Below are positions 60,489 through 64,000 of a stretch of 64,000 nt of DNA, piece after piece; position 1 is the first letter of the stretch; every line of letters starts with the position of its first letter. Where the stretch lies: positions 1 through 64,000 of the forward strand of contig DASVQI010000041.1 of NCBI GenBank assembly GCA_036389255.1, given 5' to 3'. Made by a program: the position numbers and the translations under genes. The DNA comes from JACVRN01 sp036389255. GTDB taxonomy: Bacteria > Acidobacteriota > Blastocatellia > Pyrinomonadales > Pyrinomonadaceae. The notes beneath the pieces were generated by a model. The model had not been told where the DNA came from and made no database searches. It was given only the letters and a program-made list of their open reading frames with translations.

Positions 60489-60591
60489 CCCGCAATCAGT
60501 GAGTAAGGCGTGAGGCTAAGTTGCTCTCAAATGAATGAAGCGTGAATAGAGACAAAGCCGTCTCTATTTACGCTTCACGTTTGACTAGTGA

Positions 60592-60984
60592 TTATTCCTG
60601 CGTGGAAGGGTCTGTCTCTGCTTCCTGTAGGCCGGGTTGCTCGTCGGCTACCCACGAGACGAAAAGCCGCAGCCAGTTCTCCGTAGGCTCGCTGATGGAG
60701 ACGCCCACGCGCGCCGTCCCGTAGATGGCGGGCGCAACACGCACGACCATCGCAGTCACCTCTATGGGCGAGCCGTCGGGCCTGTGCGCGCGAAGGTACA
60801 GGCGCTCGCCTCGCGTCACCTTTTGATTGAGATGAAAGAGCGCGCCGGAGGTGGAGATGTCGTCGGTTTCCGTAGGCTCGCTCCATGCCGCGCCGTCCTC
60901 GTCCCGGCCAGAGACAACGATGGCCAGCCGTAACGCCATGCGCAACGCGAAACGTCTTTCCTCGTTGTTCTGCGGTGTGCTCAT
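60592..60984 (-). CDS. PilZ-domain protein
   Basis: The product is 130 aa with PilZ features: ERRFALRMALRLAIVVSGRD at the start (the RxxxR c-di-GMP motif is represented by RRFALR), TDDISTSGALFHL (the D/NxSxxG motif as DISTSG) and strands to residue 110. It probably binds cyclic di-GMP and modulates an adhesin or motility process; the partner is unknown. It ends convergently with the 732-aa gene. Confidence 0.88.
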   Translation of the reverse strand: MSTPQNNEERRFALRMALRLAIVVSGRDEDGAAWSEPTETDDISTSGALFHLNQKVTRGERLYLRAHRPDGSPIEVTAMVVRVAPAIYGTARVGVSISEPTENWLRLFVSWVADEQPGLQEAETDPSTQE

Positions 60985-61044
60985 ATCAAATCAAACGGGC
61001 TCAGCCCCGGAAGTATTGACCGAAAAGCTCAGTGATAGCAACTC

Positions 61045-61938
61045 TTAAAGTGCCTCTTCGTTCCAGAGGTAAAAGCCTTCGCCGCTCTTCTTGCCCAGCT
61101 TGCCCTCTTCGACCATCCGGCGCAGGATTTCCGGCGGGCGGAAGTTTTCCGTCCCCAGAGTGTCGTGTAGGTATTCCGCTATGCGCAGGCGCACGTCCAG
61201 CCCGACGAGGTCTGTCAAACGCAGTGGCCCCATAGGATGGTTGTATCCAAGCTCCATGGCGGTATCAATGTCGCATGCGCTCGCCACACCCTGCTCCACC
61301 ATTCGCATCGCTTCCAGCCCGAGCGCCACACCCAGACGACTCGAAGCAAAGCCCGGAACGTCCCGCACTGTGATGGGCTCTTTCTTCATGCGCCGCCCGA
61401 CCTCGCGCGCCGCTTCGAGAGTCTCATCACTGGTCTTCTGACCGACTACTATCTCCAGCAGCCGCATGATGTGAACGGGATTGAAGAAGTGCATGCCTAT
61501 GACGCGCTCCGGTCTTTGAGAAGCACGCGCAATCTCCGTGATGGAGAGCGAGGAGGTGTTGGTGGCGAAGATGAAAGCGCCGCTCGTGGCTATGCTCTCG
61601 ACCGAGCGCAGTATCTCCTGCTTTAACTCAAGCACTTCGGGCGCGGCTTCTATGAAGAGGTCAGCGCTGGCCGTCTCTTCCAGCCGCGTCGTGCCGCGTA
61701 TGCGCTGCAAGGCAAGGTCGAACTCTTCGCCCGTCAGCTTGCCGCGCTCAATCCCCTTGCGCATATTGCGCTCGATTGCGCTCACGCCCCGCGCCAGAGC
61801 GTCGCGGTCAAGGTCGCGCATGACCACAGGGTAGCCCGCAAGCGCGGCTACCTGCGCTATGCCGTGTCCCATGGTGCCAGCTCCGAGCACGGCTATGGTC
61901 TCAATTTTCTGTGCGGCGTCCGGGGTTGTCACTATCAC
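61045..61938 (-). CDS. 3-hydroxyacyl-CoA (3-hydroxybutyryl-CoA) dehydrogenase
   Basis: The product is about 297 aa from GTG 61938; longer forms from upstream starts lack support. The NAD-binding motif is IAVLGAGTMGHGIAQVAALAG; the catalytic region has FFNPVHIMRLLEIV and TVRDVPGFASSRL; the C-terminal domain ends LGKKSGEGFYLW. It oxidises 3-hydroxyacyl-CoA in beta-oxidation or butyrate metabolism, next to the enoyl-CoA hydratase in pathway. The exact start is uncertain. Confidence 0.93.
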   Translation of the reverse strand: MIVTTPDAAQKIETIAVLGAGTMGHGIAQVAALAGYPVVMRDLDRDALARGVSAIERNMRKGIERGKLTGEEFDLALQRIRGTTRLEETASADLFIEAAPEVLELKQEILRSVESIATSGAFIFATNTSSLSITEIARASQRPERVIGMHFFNPVHIMRLLEIVVGQKTSDETLEAAREVGRRMKKEPITVRDVPGFASSRLGVALGLEAMRMVEQGVASACDIDTAMELGYNHPMGPLRLTDLVGLDVRLRIAEYLHDTLGTENFRPPEILRRMVEEGKLGKKSGEGFYLWNEEAL

Positions 61939-62148
61939 CGTTAGAAGAAGGCGTCTCCGAAGTCGTTTGATTCTCTCCGGCGCAGGAAATGGTAAGACGA
62001 AAACTTTGTCCGCCGGTATCAATATTCGACTACTCGTGCCGTGAGAAGTTATACTACACGGTGAACCGAAAAGGCTATAGGAGTCGCATATAAAGCGTAA
62101 GAAATCTACAGGGACGCTTCAAATTAAAAGGAGAGCGAAGAGGACGAG

Positions 62149-63231
62149 ATGGCGAAAGATTTGCTGCACAGGGACGTAGTCATTATAGGGTCAGGGCCTG
62201 CCGGATTGACGGCGGCAATTTACGCTGCACGCGCAGACCTTCAACCGCTCGTCATAGAAGGCCCGCAGCCCGGCGGCCAATTGACGATAACCACGGAAGT
62301 CGAGAACTATCCGGGCTTCTCCAAGGGCATACAGGGGCCGGAGCTGATGGAGGAGATGCGCGAACAGGCCAAGCGCTTCGGCACGCAGTTTCTGGTCACG
62401 TGGGTTCACGAGGCCGATTTGAGCAAGCGCCCCTTTCGTCTTGAGACGGACGAGCAGACCATACGCGCCGAGACTCTCATCATAGCTTCGGGCGCATCGG
62501 CCAAGTGGCTAGGCATTCCGGGCGAAGCGCCCGCGCCGCAGGGCCTCGGCGGCTTAGGCGTCTCGGCCTGCGCCACCTGCGACGGCTTCTTCTTCAAAGG
62601 CAAGCCGCTCGTGGTCGTGGGCGGCGGCGATACCGCTATGGAAGAGGCCACGTTCCTGACGCGCTACGCCTCGCGCGTCACGGTGGTTCACCGCCGCGAC
62701 ACGCTTCGCGCCTCAAAGATAATGCAGGACAAGGCGTTCAAGAACGACAAGATTGACTTCATCTGGGACACGGGCGTCGAAGAGGTTATAGGCTCGCCTG
62801 AGACGGGCGTGACGGGCGTGCGACTGAAAAATCTGAAGACGAGCGAAGAGCGCATCTTCCCCTGCGAAGGCGTCTTCGTGGCCATAGGCCACAAGCCCAA
62901 CACGGACATCTTTCGCGGCCAACTGGACATGGACGAGATTGGCTATATCAAGACGAGCGGTCGCTCCATGGCCACGAACATTCCGGGTGTGTTCGCCTGC
63001 GGCGATGCGCAGGACAACTTCTACCGGCAGGCCATCACGGCGGCAGGCACAGGCTGCATGGCCGCCATAGACGCCGAGCGTTATCTTGACGACCTGCCCG
63101 TGCCCACGCCCACAGGCGAAGAGATAACAATCGAAGGCGAGCGCATCACCGCAGACCACGAAAAGATAATCATGCCCGACGGCGAAGTCATCTCCAACAT
63201 AACGGAAGGGGTCGGCGCTAAAGGAGATTAG
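62149..63231 (+). CDS. trxB: Thioredoxin-disulfide reductase
   Basis: The product is 360 aa. FAD-binding GSGPAG (14-19), redox-active Cys141/Cys144 (SACATCDGF), NADPH-binding VVGGGDTAMEEA (about 155-166) and the second FAD motif FACGDAQDNFYRQAI are all present. It exceeds the usual 310-320 aa by about 40 residues at the C-terminus (EITIEGERITADHEKIIM...), an extension of unknown role. It reduces thioredoxin with NADPH. GAGAG-type ribosome binding sites precede ATG 62149. Confidence 0.96.
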   Translation: MAKDLLHRDVVIIGSGPAGLTAAIYAARADLQPLVIEGPQPGGQLTITTEVENYPGFSKGIQGPELMEEMREQAKRFGTQFLVTWVHEADLSKRPFRLETDEQTIRAETLIIASGASAKWLGIPGEAPAPQGLGGLGVSACATCDGFFFKGKPLVVVGGGDTAMEEATFLTRYASRVTVVHRRDTLRASKIMQDKAFKNDKIDFIWDTGVEEVIGSPETGVTGVRLKNLKTSEERIFPCEGVFVAIGHKPNTDIFRGQLDMDEIGYIKTSGRSMATNIPGVFACGDAQDNFYRQAITAAGTGCMAAIDAERYLDDLPVPTPTGEEITIEGERITADHEKIIMPDGEVISNITEGVGAKGD

Positions 63232-63251
63232 CGACAAAGAGGCAATAAGAG

Positions 63252-63449
63252 ATGAGCATTAAGGGCGTTCGCTACTTGATAGACGATCAGGGAAATCCGG
63301 TTGCCGTCCAGCTTGACTTAAAACAATGGGGCGAGCTTTGGGAAGACATGCAAGATATTATGCTTGCCAGAGAGCGCGCCGACGAGCCCAGAGAATCATG
63401 GGCCGTTGTAAAGGAACAGTTGCGCCGGGAAGGCAAGCTTGATGGCTGA
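63252..63449 (+). CDS. Antitoxin of a RelE/ParE-type pair
   Basis: The product is 65 aa, acidic, in the first position of a toxin-antitoxin pair: GVRYLIDDQGNPVAVQLDLK, then QWGELWEDMQDI and a basic tail (VKEQLRREGKLDG). The pattern 'YLIDDQGNPVAVQLDLKQW' fits Phd/YefM-like antitoxins. It overlaps the toxin start by 8 bases. It probably binds the toxin and represses the operon. Confidence 0.85.
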   Translation: MSIKGVRYLIDDQGNPVAVQLDLKQWGELWEDMQDIMLARERADEPRESWAVVKEQLRREGKLDG

Positions 63450-63705
63450 CGGCTACGCGATTAATGTTACGCGTCCGGCGCATAGAGAACTTGGCAATCT
63501 CAGCCGAGACACGCTTAACAGAGTTGCTCAGAAGATAGATGCTCTTGCGAATGAGCCTCGCCCTCCCGGTTGTAGAAAGCTTGTTGGACAAGAGAACCTG
63601 TGGAGAATAAGGGTAGGCGATTACAGAGTTCTATATTCTATTGATGATTCAGCGCGGTTGATTGAAATAATCGCGGTCAGGCATCGAAGCAAAGCTTATG
63701 AATGA
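63442..63705 (+). CDS. RelE/ParE-family toxin
   Basis: The product is 87 aa from ATG 63442. It has the RelE fold: INVTRPAHRELGNLSRDTLNRV, LANEPRPPGCRKL, LWRIRVGDYRVLYSIDD and VRHRSKAYE. Arg and Tyr residues of the RVGDYRVLY segment and the terminal RHR are typical of ribosome-dependent mRNA cleavage. The overlap with the antitoxin gene ensures coupled translation. Confidence 0.93.
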   Translation: MADGYAINVTRPAHRELGNLSRDTLNRVAQKIDALANEPRPPGCRKLVGQENLWRIRVGDYRVLYSIDDSARLIEIIAVRHRSKAYE

Positions 63706-63720
63706 TGCTGAGGTGAAGAG

Positions 63721-64000
63721 ATGAGAAGGCTGATTTTCATAGCGGTGATGATGATTCTGGCCGCCAGCGCCTCTGCGGAGCAGAGCTACAATCTACCGGA
63801 GCTTCATGTGATAAAGACCGTGACGCTCTCGCCTGCTTATAGCTGCCGCTCGGCCGAAGAATTTCAAAGGGGCTATCAGGAGACGGCGCTCTTTCTCTCT
63901 GACTACTCAAGGAAGAGGAACAGCCCCGACCTGCTGTTCAACGGCGCGTGCCGCGCGCAGGATTACTTTCATGCTTCGACCGCCGGAGACGACATGGCTC
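63721..64000 (+). CDS. Secreted protein, partial at the right edge
   Basis: 93 residues are visible from ATG 63721 (GAGGTGAAGAG upstream). The signal peptide MRRLIFIAVMMILAASASA is followed by EQSYNLPELHVIKTVTLSPA, with a cysteine in YSCRS and another in GACRA. The gene runs off the window, so no family is assigned. Confidence 0.72.
   Translation, partial: MRRLIFIAVMMILAASASAEQSYNLPELHVIKTVTLSPAYSCRSAEEFQRGYQETALFLSDYSRKRNSPDLLFNGACRAQDYFHASTAGDDMA

Noticed and set aside
1..64000. Insertion sequences with DDE transposases
   Set aside because: No transposase frame or paired terminal inverted repeats were seen; mobility here rests on tyrosine recombinases and attC sites.

Overview
The window is about 64 kb of a bacterial chromosome dominated by mobile and accessory DNA. 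No marker settles the species. A TPR-plus-helix-turn-helix regulator of a type I associate with Acidobacteriota, a large RHS/YD-repeat protein, an SBBP-repeat protein and moderate GC suggest Acidobacteriota (class Blastocatellia). This is an inference, not a demonstration.

Region 1 (1-27.1 kb) is a large sedentary chromosomal integron. A tyrosine integron integrase gene (26087-27044, + strand) reads away from an attI-like junction near 25865. From there at least 34 cassettes run leftward, almost all with genes on the minus strand, separated by 34 attC sites of 82-117 bp. The attC arms co-vary (AACGCG with CGCGTT, ACCGG with CCGGT, AACCCG with CGGGTT), which shows that the folded structure is selected. 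Cassette products include a PD-(D/E)XK plus NACHT-like STAND ATPase plus HEAT protein of 1082 aa, a HicA/HicB toxin-antitoxin pair, a HEPN protein, a GIY-YIG protein, a barstar-like inhibitor, SUKH/SMI1 and DUF4241 proteins, a DoxX-like protein, an ABM-domain protein, several lipoproteins or secreted proteins, and many small unknowns. The integrase carries a one-base frameshift, so the array may be frozen unless the shift is an assembly error.

Region 2 (27.4-46.9 kb) is a mosaic. It holds an orphan RHS toxin-like tip fused onto a truncated Crp-like gene, a complete 1927-aa RHS protein with an overlapping downstream gene, a decayed SBBP-repeat/hydrolase gene with two frameshifts, and a small set of ordinary genes (GNAT, RibD-like reductase, DoxX, SRAP peptidase). 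It also has scattered integron remnants (a half attC near 39.88 kb and an intact attC at 46.34 kb, both in the opposite orientation to the main array), truncated phage-type integrases, and an eCIS-effector-like gene.

Region 3 (45.0-56.25 kb) is a tRNA-Ala(GGC) integration hotspot. The complete tRNA is at 56178-56250 (minus). Its 3' half is duplicated at 46864-46908 and 45026-45069, which delimits two tandem elements. The larger (46.86-56.18 kb) has its own tyrosine recombinase next to the tRNA. It carries candidate defence genes (a GmrSD-like DUF262/HNH protein and a TIR-like nucleotide-binding protein), an XRE regulator, and a TPR-HTH regulator divergent from a 50-codon secreted-peptide gene. 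The regulator-peptide module is flanked by 36-bp near-identical direct repeats.

Region 4 (56.3-64 kb) looks like core chromosome with higher GC: enoyl-CoA hydratase, a two-gene operon encoding a 732-aa unknown, a PilZ protein, 3-hydroxyacyl-CoA dehydrogenase, thioredoxin reductase, a RelE/ParE-type toxin-antitoxin pair, and the start of a secreted protein.
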